A DNA stretch of 16,102 bases from an uncultured Aeromicrobium sp. Its GTDB lineage: Bacteria; Actinomycetota; Actinomycetes; Propionibacteriales; Nocardioidaceae. The notes beneath the pieces are model-generated. The model saw only the letters and a program-made list of their open reading frames with translations. It was not told the DNA's origin and did no database searches. This document shows, piece by piece, positions 7,419 through 13,568 of the stretch (the stretch's first letter is position 1; every line of letters begins with the position of its first letter). The position numbers and the translations under genes are program-made. The DNA lies in assembly GCF_946221465.1 (NCBI RefSeq), contig NZ_CAMJVP010000049.1, positions 1-16,102 on the forward strand, given 5' to 3'.

Positions 7419-7817
7419 GTGGCCAAACGCACGAGCACGCGAGACGCCGGCACCACCAGTGGGGCGGAGGTCAAGGCGCAACGGCGACTCGGCCGTGGCA
7501 CATGGAAGGTCATGGACGCCGGTTCATCCATTCTCGCGGCCGCCCTCGCCCCGCGCGTCTCGAATCTGGCGTGGCGCGTGCTGACCGGACGCAAGGCTCC
7601 CGCAAGTTCGCGACACCCCGACCTCAGCACGGGCGAGGCGATCGCGTGGGCTGCCGTCGGCGGGGCAACCGTGCAGGTCGTGCGCACCGTCGTGCGCCGC
7701 ACGGTAGCCAGCTACTGGGTCAAATCGACCGGCGATCTGCCGCCGGGCATGAAGAAGCTCTCAGAGACGAGAAGACCGGCCCCGAAGGACCGGTCTTCCA
7801 TGTCACCGAGGCGCTGA
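7419..7817 (+). CDS. DUF4235 family membrane-associated protein
   Basis: The 132-residue protein carries the DUF4235 core: a hydrophobic N-terminal segment WKVMDAGSSILAAALAP, then AWRVLTGRKAP, and a second hydrophobic segment GEAIAWAAVGGATVQVVRTVVRR. It ends in the typical WVKSTGDLPPG region. Function is unknown. The GTG at 7419-7421 has a strong AGGAGG 5 nt upstream. The last 15 or so residues (RRPAPKDRSSMSPRR) are low-complexity and are encoded by a terminator-like hairpin. The tail is probably an extension rather than part of the fold. The stop codon abuts that of DUF4193 on the opposite strand with no base between them. Confidence 0.9.
   Translation: MAKRTSTRDAGTTSGAEVKAQRRLGRGTWKVMDAGSSILAAALAPRVSNLAWRVLTGRKAPASSRHPDLSTGEAIAWAAVGGATVQVVRTVVRRTVASYWVKSTGDLPPGMKKLSETRRPAPKDRSSMSPRR
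7771..7798 (-). terminator. Hairpin terminator candidate for DUF4193, embedded in the DUF4235 3' end
   Basis: GAAGACCGG and CCGGTCTTC form perfect 9-bp arms around a 10-nt loop. On the minus strand the hairpin lies about 20 bp past the DUF4193 stop and is followed by TCGTCTC, a weak pyrimidine tail. It overlaps the last codons of DUF4235 and may serve both convergent genes. Confidence 0.6.
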
Positions 7818-8117
7818 TCAGTCGGCGCAGTCGCGGCAGATGGGCTGCCCGTTCTTCTCGTGGGCGAGCTGGCTGCGGTGATGCACCAGAAAACACGACA
7901 TGCACGTGAACTCGTCAGACTGTTTGGGGACGACCTGGACGGCCAGCTCCTCGTGTGACAGGTCCGCTCCGGGCAGCTCGAAGGACTCGGCCGCTTCGAC
8001 CTCGTCCTCGTCGACCTTGCCCGAATTCTGCTCATGCCGACGCGCCTTCAGCTCCTCGATGCTGTCCTCGGACTGATCCTCTTCGGTCTTGCGAGGGGCG
8101 TCGTAATCGGTGGCCAT
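7818..8117 (-). CDS. DUF4193 family zinc-ribbon-like protein
   Basis: The small acidic protein has 99 residues. The N-terminal half is rich in Glu and Asp (EEDQSEDSIEELKARR). The C-terminal end has two cysteine pairs, C72/C75 in FTCMSCFLVHHRSQL and C94/C97 in PICRDCAD, which probably bind zinc. This is the DUF4193 pattern, highly conserved across Actinobacteria and of unknown function. The family resembles small RNA-polymerase-associated or stress proteins only superficially, so no role is assigned. The ATG at 8115-8117 is preceded by GGAGAGTAC, a good ribosome binding site. A 64-bp gap separates it from the inositol monophosphatase stop, enough for its own promoter. Confidence 0.95.
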   Translation of the reverse strand: MATDYDAPRKTEEDQSEDSIEELKARRHEQNSGKVDEDEVEAAESFELPGADLSHEELAVQVVPKQSDEFTCMSCFLVHHRSQLAHEKNGQPICRDCAD

Positions 8118-8181
8118 GTACTCTCCGTCTCGTGCGTGTCAACCGGCGCGATTCTGCCATACCGCCCCAAGGGCGTCGCGC

Positions 8182-8973
8182 TCAGAAGCCACAAGCACGG
8201 ACAAGATCGAGATATTCCTCGAAGACGACCGGATGCGCGGCGACAACGAGGCGCTCACCAGGTGGGCCGTCGAGGCCGCTGAGCACCAGACCTGCCTCTC
8301 GCGCGATGAGACCGCCGGCAGCCAGATCCCAGGGCTTGAGCCCCTGCTCGACGTAGGCGTCGATGCGCCCCTCGGCGAGCGCGACCAGGTCCAGCGAGGC
8401 CGCTCCGATGCGGCGGATATCACGCACTTGGGGCAGCAGCCGCAGCACCGCTCGTGCCTGCTGCTCGCGCACGTCGGCGGCGTAGTTGAAGCCGGTTGCG
8501 ACGAGCATCTGGTCCAGAGTGGCCGGCGGCGGACCGTGGAGGACGGTCTGCTCGTCGCCCTCCCAATGCCACGCCCCGTGGCCGGCGAGCGCTGCATATT
8601 CCTCACCGGTGGCGATGTTGACGACGTACCCGAGCGCCACCTCGCCGTCGATGCTCGCGGCGATCGACACCGCGTAGGCCGGGATGCCGTACACGAAGTT
8701 CACCGTGCCGTCGATCGGGTCGACGATCCACCGCACGCCGCTGCTCCCGATGATCTCCTCGCCCTCCTCACCGAGGAAGCCGTCCTCGGGCCGGAACTGG
8801 AGGATCCTGGCGCGAATCAGCCGCTCGGAGGCCTCGTCGATCTCGGTGACGACGTCGGTCGGAGTCGACTTCGTCGCCGCGACGCCAACACGCCCCCGAG
8901 GACGCCGAGTGCGGACGAGTTCGGCTGCCTCGCGGCCGACGGTGCGGGCGAGGTCGAGCAGTTCGCGGCTCAC
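8182..8973 (-). CDS. Inositol monophosphatase family phosphatase
   Basis: The family hydrolyses phosphomonoesters such as inositol 1-phosphate in a Mg2+-dependent reaction. In actinobacteria inositol feeds phosphatidylinositol and mycothiol synthesis. The 263-residue protein shows the metal-site GEE (68-70), motif A WIVDPIDGTVNF (82-93) and motif B PWDLAAGGLIAREAG (214-228). Paralogues act on different substrates (SuhB, ImpA, HisN, CysQ types), and the exact one cannot be settled here. The GTG at 8971-8973 is chosen over upstream in-frame starts because it overlaps the ferrochelatase stop as GTGA, implying coupling, and because it gives the family-length N-terminus VSRELLDLARTVG. Confidence 0.93.
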   Translation of the reverse strand: MSRELLDLARTVGREAAELVRTRRPRGRVGVAATKSTPTDVVTEIDEASERLIRARILQFRPEDGFLGEEGEEIIGSSGVRWIVDPIDGTVNFVYGIPAYAVSIAASIDGEVALGYVVNIATGEEYAALAGHGAWHWEGDEQTVLHGPPPATLDQMLVATGFNYAADVREQQARAVLRLLPQVRDIRRIGAASLDLVALAEGRIDAYVEQGLKPWDLAAGGLIAREAGLVLSGLDGPPGERLVVAAHPVVFEEYLDLVRACGF

Positions 8974-10010
8974 GGCAGGGCCGGCAGATCGGCGCGGACA
9001 TTGGCGCAGCACTGCTCCGGGCAGTGATCGGGCCAGGGACCCAGATCGCCGAGGGCGCGCCGCTCGGGCCGCTCACCGCGTTCGGTCGCCGCGCGCTCGA
9101 GCACGAGGTCGCGGACGAGGGCGATGAACGCAGGATGCACACCGGGCGTGGCCACGCGGACGAAGTCGAGGCCGAGATCCTTGGCCGTCTGCGCTGCTTC
9201 GGTGTCGAGGTCGTAGATGACCTCCATGTGGTCGGAGATGAACCCGATCGGTACGACTGCGACGGACCGGACACCCTGGCCCGCGAGCGACTCGAGGTGG
9301 TCGTTGATGTCCGGCTCGAGCCAGGGGATGTGCGGCGCGCCGGAACGGGAGCAGAACGCCAGCGACCACTCCTCGTGGCCGATCTCGTCGGCGATCAGGC
9401 GCGCGACGGACTCGTGCTGGCGCAGATAGGCCTGCGCGCCGGGGCCGCCGCTCGCGACGTTCATCGCGTCGGGAATCGAATGTGTCACGAACACCACGTG
9501 GGTGTCCTTCGGCGCCACGGTCAGGGCGTCGCGGGTCTGTTCCACGAAGGGTCCGACGAATCCGGGATGGTTGTAGTAGTGCCGCAGCTTGGCCAGCTCG
9601 ACGGGAAGGCCGAGCTGCACCTCGTAGAGGTTCTCCCGGTACTGACGACAGCCCGAGTATGAGGAGTAGGCGCTCGTCACGAAGCACACGGCCCGTCGGA
9701 CCCCGTCCGCGGCCATGGTCTCCGCGGCGTCACGCAGGTACGGATCCCAGTTCCGGTTGCCCCAGTAGACCGGCAGGTCGATACCGTGCTCGGCGAAATC
9801 CGCCTCGATTGCCGCGATCAGCGCCCGGTTCTGGTCGTTGATCGGCGACTTGCCCCCGAAGCCGAAGTAGTGTTCGCCCACCTCTGCGAGTCGCTCGCGT
9901 GGGATCCCGCGACCCCGGGTGACGTTCTCCAGGAAGGGCACGACGTCGTCGGGCTTGTCCGGGCCGCCGAAGGACACGAGAAGCAGAGCGTCGAAGGGGC
10001 GTGGATCCAT
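8970..10010 (-). CDS. hemH: Ferrochelatase (probably coproporphyrin III type)
   Basis: The enzyme inserts Fe2+ into a porphyrin. Actinobacteria use the coproporphyrin-dependent haem route, so the substrate is probably coproporphyrin III (CpfC). The 346-residue protein shows LLLVSFGGPDKPDDVVPFL near the start, HYFGFGGKSPINDQN (48-61), VYWGNRNWDPY (81-91), the catalytic His177 in FVTHSIPD, SRSGAPHIPWLEPD (221-234) and Glu263 in PIGFISDHMEVIYDLD. A C-terminal HCPEQCC (329-335) with upstream cysteines such as C121 fits the [2Fe-2S] cluster known in actinobacterial members. The ATG at 10008-10010 has only a weak ribosome binding site. The gene overlaps inositol monophosphatase by GTGA. Confidence 0.96.
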   Translation of the reverse strand: MDPRPFDALLLVSFGGPDKPDDVVPFLENVTRGRGIPRERLAEVGEHYFGFGGKSPINDQNRALIAAIEADFAEHGIDLPVYWGNRNWDPYLRDAAETMAADGVRRAVCFVTSAYSSYSGCRQYRENLYEVQLGLPVELAKLRHYYNHPGFVGPFVEQTRDALTVAPKDTHVVFVTHSIPDAMNVASGGPGAQAYLRQHESVARLIADEIGHEEWSLAFCSRSGAPHIPWLEPDINDHLESLAGQGVRSVAVVPIGFISDHMEVIYDLDTEAAQTAKDLGLDFVRVATPGVHPAFIALVRDLVLERAATERGERPERRALGDLGPWPDHCPEQCCANVRADLPALP

Positions 10011-10024
10011 ACCGCAAGTCTCTC

Positions 10025-10044
10025 ACCCCGGTCCAGCCCGGGGT
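10025..10044. other. GC-rich hairpin just upstream of ferrochelatase
   Basis: ACCCCGG and CCGGGGT form perfect 7-bp arms around a 6-nt loop, 15 bp before the ferrochelatase start codon. No T-run follows on either strand. It could be a leader structure or operator, or could have no function. Confidence 0.35.
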
Positions 10045-10171
10045 ACGGTCACGTTCGGCCCTTCAAGAGCGGACCGCGACGTCATCCCCGAGAACGAGCA
10101 GGGCCCCGCCGAATGCGCCGCGACGCCGATGTCCTGAGAAGGTCCGACGAACCGGACTCGCAGCATGGAGC

Positions 10172-10562
10172 ATGAACACTCTTCCCCCCATCTCGACGGT
10201 CGCTTCCGTCACCGCGGTTCTCACCGTCAACGCCGTGGTGAAGCGGTACGGCTCGACCACTGCCTTCGACGGTGCGAGTCTGCGGGTACACCGCGGGGAG
10301 GCCGTGGCCGTCTTTTGGCGCGTCGGGCGCGGGCAAGACGACGTTGTTGCCACTGCCTGGCCGCGGTCATCGGCCTGGCGGAGCGGGTGCAGCTTCCGTG
10401 CCCACATTGCCGCTTATGGGGATGGCGGTGGTCCTCGCTCCACTCTCGGTGCTGGTGATCGGTGGCACGTCCGCGGCGGGATTCGCTCTTGTGAGGGTCA
10501 CGCTCACGGCAACCCATCCCATCGTGCGGGCGGTGCGGGCGCGCACCGACCGGGTGGGCTGA
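10172..10562 (+). pseudogene. Relic of an ABC exporter: ATPase N-terminus joined to a permease C-terminus
   Basis: From about 10205 the frame reads LTVNAVVKRYGSTTAFDGAS then LRVHRGEAVAVF, the start of an ABC ATPase. At the run TTTTGG (10314-10319) the frame breaks: dropping one T restores the Walker A motif GASGAGKTTLL. Within some 25 codons the ATPase ends. The same shifted frame continues as VPTLPLMGMAVVLAPLSVLV then IGGTSAAGFALVRVTLTATH and stops at 10560-10562, which looks like the last transmembrane helix and tail of an FtsX/MacB-type permease. A third frame reads LAAVIGLAERVQLP just before that, so a second frameshift is likely. The Q-loop, signature and Walker B motifs and most of the permease are missing. 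An ATPase-permease pair was apparently lost through a large internal deletion plus indels. The rest of 10011-10171 holds no gene that I can see. Confidence 0.75.
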
Positions 10563-10584
10563 TCGCCGAGAGCGCTACCGGGTC

Positions 10585-10590
10585 TACGCT
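10585..10590 (+). promoter_or_regulatory. Candidate -10 element for the MFS transporter gene
   Basis: TACGCT lies 7 nt before the ATG at 10598, the spacing expected for a leaderless transcript. No purine-rich ribosome binding site is present before that ATG. The -35 region is not convincing. Confidence 0.3.
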
Positions 10591-10597
10591 GCTGGCG

Positions 10598-11785
10598 ATG
10601 CTCTCGACCTACGGCGCGATCCTGCGCACCCACGGAGCGGTCGCGTTCTCGCTCGCAGCGACCCTCGGCCGGCTTCCGCTCTCGATGGCCGGGCTGGGCA
10701 TCGTGCTGCTGGTGGTGGAGCGCACCGGGTCATATGCGCAGGCCGGCGTGGTCGCCGCGGGGTATATCGTCGCAGCGGCCGTCGCGGCTCCGGTCCAGGG
10801 CCGGGCGGCGGACCGCTGGGGGCAGGCCCGGGTGCTTGTCGCGGCAAGCCTGATCTTCGCGGCCGGTACGGGACTGATCCTGGCGACGGCAGGCGGGTCG
10901 GTGGCCGTCGCGACGCTGTGCGCTGCGGTCGCGGGGCTCGGCGCGCCGCAGACGGGGAACATGGCCCGGCGCCGCTGGTCACATGTGCTCGCCGCTGACC
11001 GGTCGCGGCTCAGCACCGCCTTCGCGCTCGAAGCGGTCCTCGACGACGCGGTGTTCATCATCGGGCCCGTTCTCGTCACCTTCCTGACGATCTCGGTGGC
11101 GGAGTCCGCGGGGCTCCTCGTCGCCGCCGTGTGCTCGTGCGCGGGAAGCTGGAGTCTGGCGGCGCAGCGATCCTCGGCTCCTCCGACGCATCGCGGAGGG
11201 CGCGGCTCCTCCGCCCGCCTGCCGGCGGGCCTACTCGCGGTGGTCGTGGTGGCGGCCGCGTGCCTGGGCATCCTCTTCGGATCGACCGAGGTCCTTGTCG
11301 TCGCGTTCGCCGACGAGCAGGGCCGGCCCGGGCTCGCAGGTGTCGTCCTCGCCTTGTGGGCGGTCGGGAGTCTCGCGGCCGGCGTCCTCGTCGGAGCACT
11401 CCCGGCACCTGCCTCACCGCTGCGTCGGCTGCGCGTCACCACGGCCGTGCTCGGTGTGCTGTTCCTGCCGCTCGTCTGGGCTCCCGACATCGCGCTGCTC
11501 GCCGCCGGCATGCTCATGACGGGCTTCATGGTCGCGCCCACCCTGATCGCGGCCACCACCCTCGTCGAGGCCGCGGTGCCACCCGCACGGCTCACCGAGG
11601 CGCTCATGTGGACGGGTGCCGGTCTGTCCATCGGCGTGGCGCCGGGTGCCACGCTGTCGGGCCTCGTCGTCGACCAGATGAGTGCCTCCGCCGGCTTCCT
11701 GGTGCCGTGCGCGGCCGCCCTCGCGGCATCGGCGACCGCGATGACCTACCGTCGTCCCCTGCCGGTCGCCCATCCGGCGCCGTGA
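10598..11785 (+). CDS. MFS transporter
   Basis: The 395-residue protein has about 12 hydrophobic helices. The major facilitator motif A between helices 2 and 3 reads GRAADRWGQARVL (68-80). A hydrophilic central loop rich in Ser, Arg and Gly (about residues 190-210) separates the two six-helix halves. The substrate is unknown and small-molecule efflux is the default guess. The frame is open far upstream, but the upstream part is the ABC relic. The first plausible start is therefore the ATG at 10598-10600, giving MLSTYGAILRTHGAVAFSLA. No ribosome binding site is visible, while a -10-like TACGCT sits 7 nt upstream, so the mRNA may be leaderless. sepH follows 80 bp downstream on the same strand with its own likely promoter. 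Confidence 0.9.
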   Translation: MLSTYGAILRTHGAVAFSLAATLGRLPLSMAGLGIVLLVVERTGSYAQAGVVAAGYIVAAAVAAPVQGRAADRWGQARVLVAASLIFAAGTGLILATAGGSVAVATLCAAVAGLGAPQTGNMARRRWSHVLAADRSRLSTAFALEAVLDDAVFIIGPVLVTFLTISVAESAGLLVAAVCSCAGSWSLAAQRSSAPPTHRGGRGSSARLPAGLLAVVVVAAACLGILFGSTEVLVVAFADEQGRPGLAGVVLALWAVGSLAAGVLVGALPAPASPLRRLRVTTAVLGVLFLPLVWAPDIALLAAGMLMTGFMVAPTLIAATTLVEAAVPPARLTEALMWTGAGLSIGVAPGATLSGLVVDQMSASAGFLVPCAAALAASATAMTYRRPLPVAHPAP

Positions 11786-11826
11786 AACACGCGCGGTGAG
11801 GTCCCACGACAGCGGTCGGCGACGAC

Positions 11827-11832
11827 TAGGAT
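11827..11832 (+). promoter_or_regulatory. Candidate -10 element of the sepH promoter
   Basis: TAGGAT in the context GACGACTAGGATCGAG lies about 36 bp before the sepH start, in the 80-bp gap after the MFS gene. It is a good match to actinobacterial -10 hexamers. The -35 box is weak. Confidence 0.4.
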
Positions 11833-11868
11833 CGAGATCAGGTCGAACTGCAGTGTCCGGAGGCAATG

Positions 11869-12723
11869 ATGCGTGATCTCGCCCTGGTGGGCCCGAGTGA
11901 GGACGGCCGGTACCTCATCACTCGAGATCCCGCTTCGGGCGCCCGGTTCCGGCTTCGTGTCGATCGTCGCCTCGCCGCCACGGTTGAACGTTCGACCCGA
12001 GACAGTCATCGCTCCCCCGGCCAGTTGGAGATCCCCATGGAGAGTTCCCTCAGCCCCCGCGACATCCAGACGCGCATCCGCCGCGGCGAGAGCGTCGAGC
12101 AGGTGGCCGAGGCCGCGGGTACGTCGGTCGAGCAGATCATGGGCTTCGCCACTCCCGTGATCGCCGAACGTGAGCACATGGTCGACCAGGCGCGTGCCAC
12201 GTCCGTGCGTCGTAAGCATGTGAGCGGCACGCCGGTGGCGCTCGGAGCCCTCGTCGACGAGGTGCTCATGGGCCGCGGGATCACTCCTGAGGACGCCGCC
12301 TGGGATGCGTGGCGCCGCGAGGACGGCCGCTGGACCGTGCAGGTGGTCCTTCCCGACGGTCAGGCGGCGGCCTTCTGCTTTGATCACAAGAGCCGCTACG
12401 TCCTCCCCGACGACGTGCCCGCCCGTGATCTCGTCGGCGATCTGGCGTCGGAGGACTCGCTCGACATGGCGATCGCCGACGCGATTCGCGGCGGCGACGA
12501 GGTCGTCGCCGAGGACGTCGAGGACACCGAGAAGATCCTCGACCATGCTCCGGTGCACTCGCTCAAGGAGGCGCGTGACCGTCGCGCTCTCGGCCAGTTC
12601 GAGGTCGAAGAACCGGCTGAGAACACCGACGACAGGCCCGCCCCGGCCCCGCGCAAGAAGAACGCGCGCCGCAGTGTGCCGAGCTGGGACGAGATCATGT
12701 TCGGCGGCAAGCGCGGCGACTGA
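11869..12723 (+). CDS. sepH: SepH (DUF3071) cell-division regulator
   Basis: SepH binds FtsZ and promotes its assembly at septa in Actinobacteria. The protein has an N-terminal DUF3071 domain. Residue numbers here count from the first of two adjacent ATGs (11866). The region LSPRDIQTRIRRGESVEQVAEAAG up to EREHMV (about 62-105) contains the helix-turn-helix-like core. RRSVPSWDEIMFGGKR (268-283) is the conserved C-terminal motif. At about 285 residues it is on the short side for SepH, because the linker between the two ends is brief. ATG codons occur at 11866 and 11869; the second is preferred because GGAGG lies 5 nt from it and only 2 nt from the first. The gene is convergent with tdk across a REP-like element. 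Confidence 0.94.
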   Translation: MRDLALVGPSEDGRYLITRDPASGARFRLRVDRRLAATVERSTRDSHRSPGQLEIPMESSLSPRDIQTRIRRGESVEQVAEAAGTSVEQIMGFATPVIAEREHMVDQARATSVRRKHVSGTPVALGALVDEVLMGRGITPEDAAWDAWRREDGRWTVQVVLPDGQAAAFCFDHKSRYVLPDDVPARDLVGDLASEDSLDMAIADAIRGGDEVVAEDVEDTEKILDHAPVHSLKEARDRRALGQFEVEEPAENTDDRPAPAPRKKNARRSVPSWDEIMFGGKRGD

Positions 12724-12732
12724 GCTTCGCCT

Positions 12733-12846
12733 CCACCCTGGTGGTCGAGTAGCCGGCGCGCTCTGTGAGCAGGCGCATCGAGACCCCGTCCCACCTCGAA
12801 TCTGGTCTCGATACGTCGGTCGCTGAGCGACCTCCTACTCGACCAC
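12733..12846. repeat. REP-like inverted-repeat element between sepH and tdk
   Basis: Perfect 12-bp terminal inverted repeats, GTGGTCGAGTAG (12741-12752) and CTACTCGACCAC (12835-12846), enclose a nested perfect 9-bp pair, ATCGAGACC (12777-12785) and GGTCTCGAT (12804-12812). There are also two small hairpins, GCTC-TGT-GAGC at 12760-12770 and GGTCGCT-G-AGCGACC at 12818-12832. A further CCACC/GGTGG pair flanks the left end. The layout and the words TGGTCGAGTAG and CTCGATACG resemble dispersed intergenic palindromes common in actinobacterial genomes. It may also terminate both convergent genes. Confidence 0.75.
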
Positions 12847-12896
12847 GTCAACCCACCTCGGTAGTCGCGTAGCCCACGTTCGCCGCTGGGCACCCG

Positions 12897-13553
12897 CTAG
12901 TCGAACGGCAGCACGTCCGGGGACAACGCCGATGCCTTGGCGCGCGATGCCGTCATCCGCCGGCGGTGGTGGCGCCGGCACAGCACCTCATAACCGATGA
13001 TCGGCCCGGGCCGATCATCGGCTTCCACGTCGCCGACCACGACAACCTCACCCTCGGTCACCATCTCGCCCTCGATGGTCCGGGCGTTGTGCGTCGCCCG
13101 GGCGCCGCACCAACATAGGGCCTCGACCTGGAGCGGCAGCACCCGGTCGGCCAGCTCCACCAGCCGCCCCGCGCCCGGGAACAGCCTGGTGCGAAAGTCG
13201 GTGAGGATGCCGAAGCAGAACACGTCGATGTCCAACTCGTCGGCGATCTTGGCCAGGTCATCGATCTGCTGGGGAGTGTAGAACTGCGCCTCGTCGCACA
13301 CCAGGTAGTCGATCTGCGCGCCGCGGGTCAACTCGTCGACGACATAGGACCAGAACGACAGGTTCCCATCGACCTCGACGGCGCTGGCCGACAATCCCAG
13401 CCGACTCGACAAGATGGCCTCTCCGGCCCGGTCGTGGGAGGTGAAGATCCGCCCCCGGCGACCTCGGGCCCGATGATTGTGGTCGACCTGCAATGCCAGG
13501 GTGCTCTTGCCCGAATCCATCGTCCCGGAGTAGAAGAGCAACTCACCTGCCAC
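12897..13553 (-). CDS. tdk: Thymidine kinase
   Basis: The enzyme phosphorylates thymidine (and deoxyuridine) with ATP in the pyrimidine salvage pathway. The 218-residue protein shows the Walker A GTMDSGKSTLAL (10-21), the Walker B-like motif with the catalytic acid CDEAQFY (86-92), the lasso zinc ligands in CWCGARATHNAR (147-158), and C192 with H195/H196 in GYEVLCRRHHRRR. These define a type II (TK1-like) kinase. The start is GTG at 13551-13553 behind GGAAGG. It begins 15 bp after the phosphodiesterase stop, so it is the last gene of a four-gene operon. The variable loop at about 178-187 (DADDRPGPIIG-like) is encoded by a 28-bp perfect palindrome. Confidence 0.96.
   Translation of the reverse strand: MAGELLFYSGTMDSGKSTLALQVDHNHRARGRRGRIFTSHDRAGEAILSSRLGLSASAVEVDGNLSFWSYVVDELTRGAQIDYLVCDEAQFYTPQQIDDLAKIADELDIDVFCFGILTDFRTRLFPGAGRLVELADRVLPLQVEALCWCGARATHNARTIEGEMVTEGEVVVVGDVEADDRPGPIIGYEVLCRRHHRRRMTASRAKASALSPDVLPFD
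12994..13021. repeat. 28-bp perfect palindrome inside tdk
   Basis: CCGATGATCGGCCC (12994-13007) is followed directly by its exact reverse complement GGGCCGATCATCGG (13008-13021), with no spacer. In the tdk frame it encodes the residues DDRPGPIIG shortly before the last zinc ligands. It can form a cruciform in DNA or a 12-bp stem with a 4-nt loop in RNA. Confidence 0.95.
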
Positions 13554-13568
13554 GCTCGTACCTTCCGG

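Noticed and set aside
6866..7702. An N-terminal extension of dut upstream of 6865
   Set aside because: It would run antisense through DUF3093 and part of DUF4235, and the family-length dUTPase begins at the ATG at 6865.
8110..9027. A 305-codon plus-strand frame over inositol monophosphatase
   Set aside because: It is the antisense shadow of a gene with intact IMPase motifs, and has no family resemblance or ribosome binding site.
10001..10597. A 199-residue upstream extension of the MFS transporter
   Set aside because: The frame is open only because of GC bias. The extension contains frameshifted ABC-transporter remains and hydrophilic filler, and MFS proteins start shortly before helix 1.
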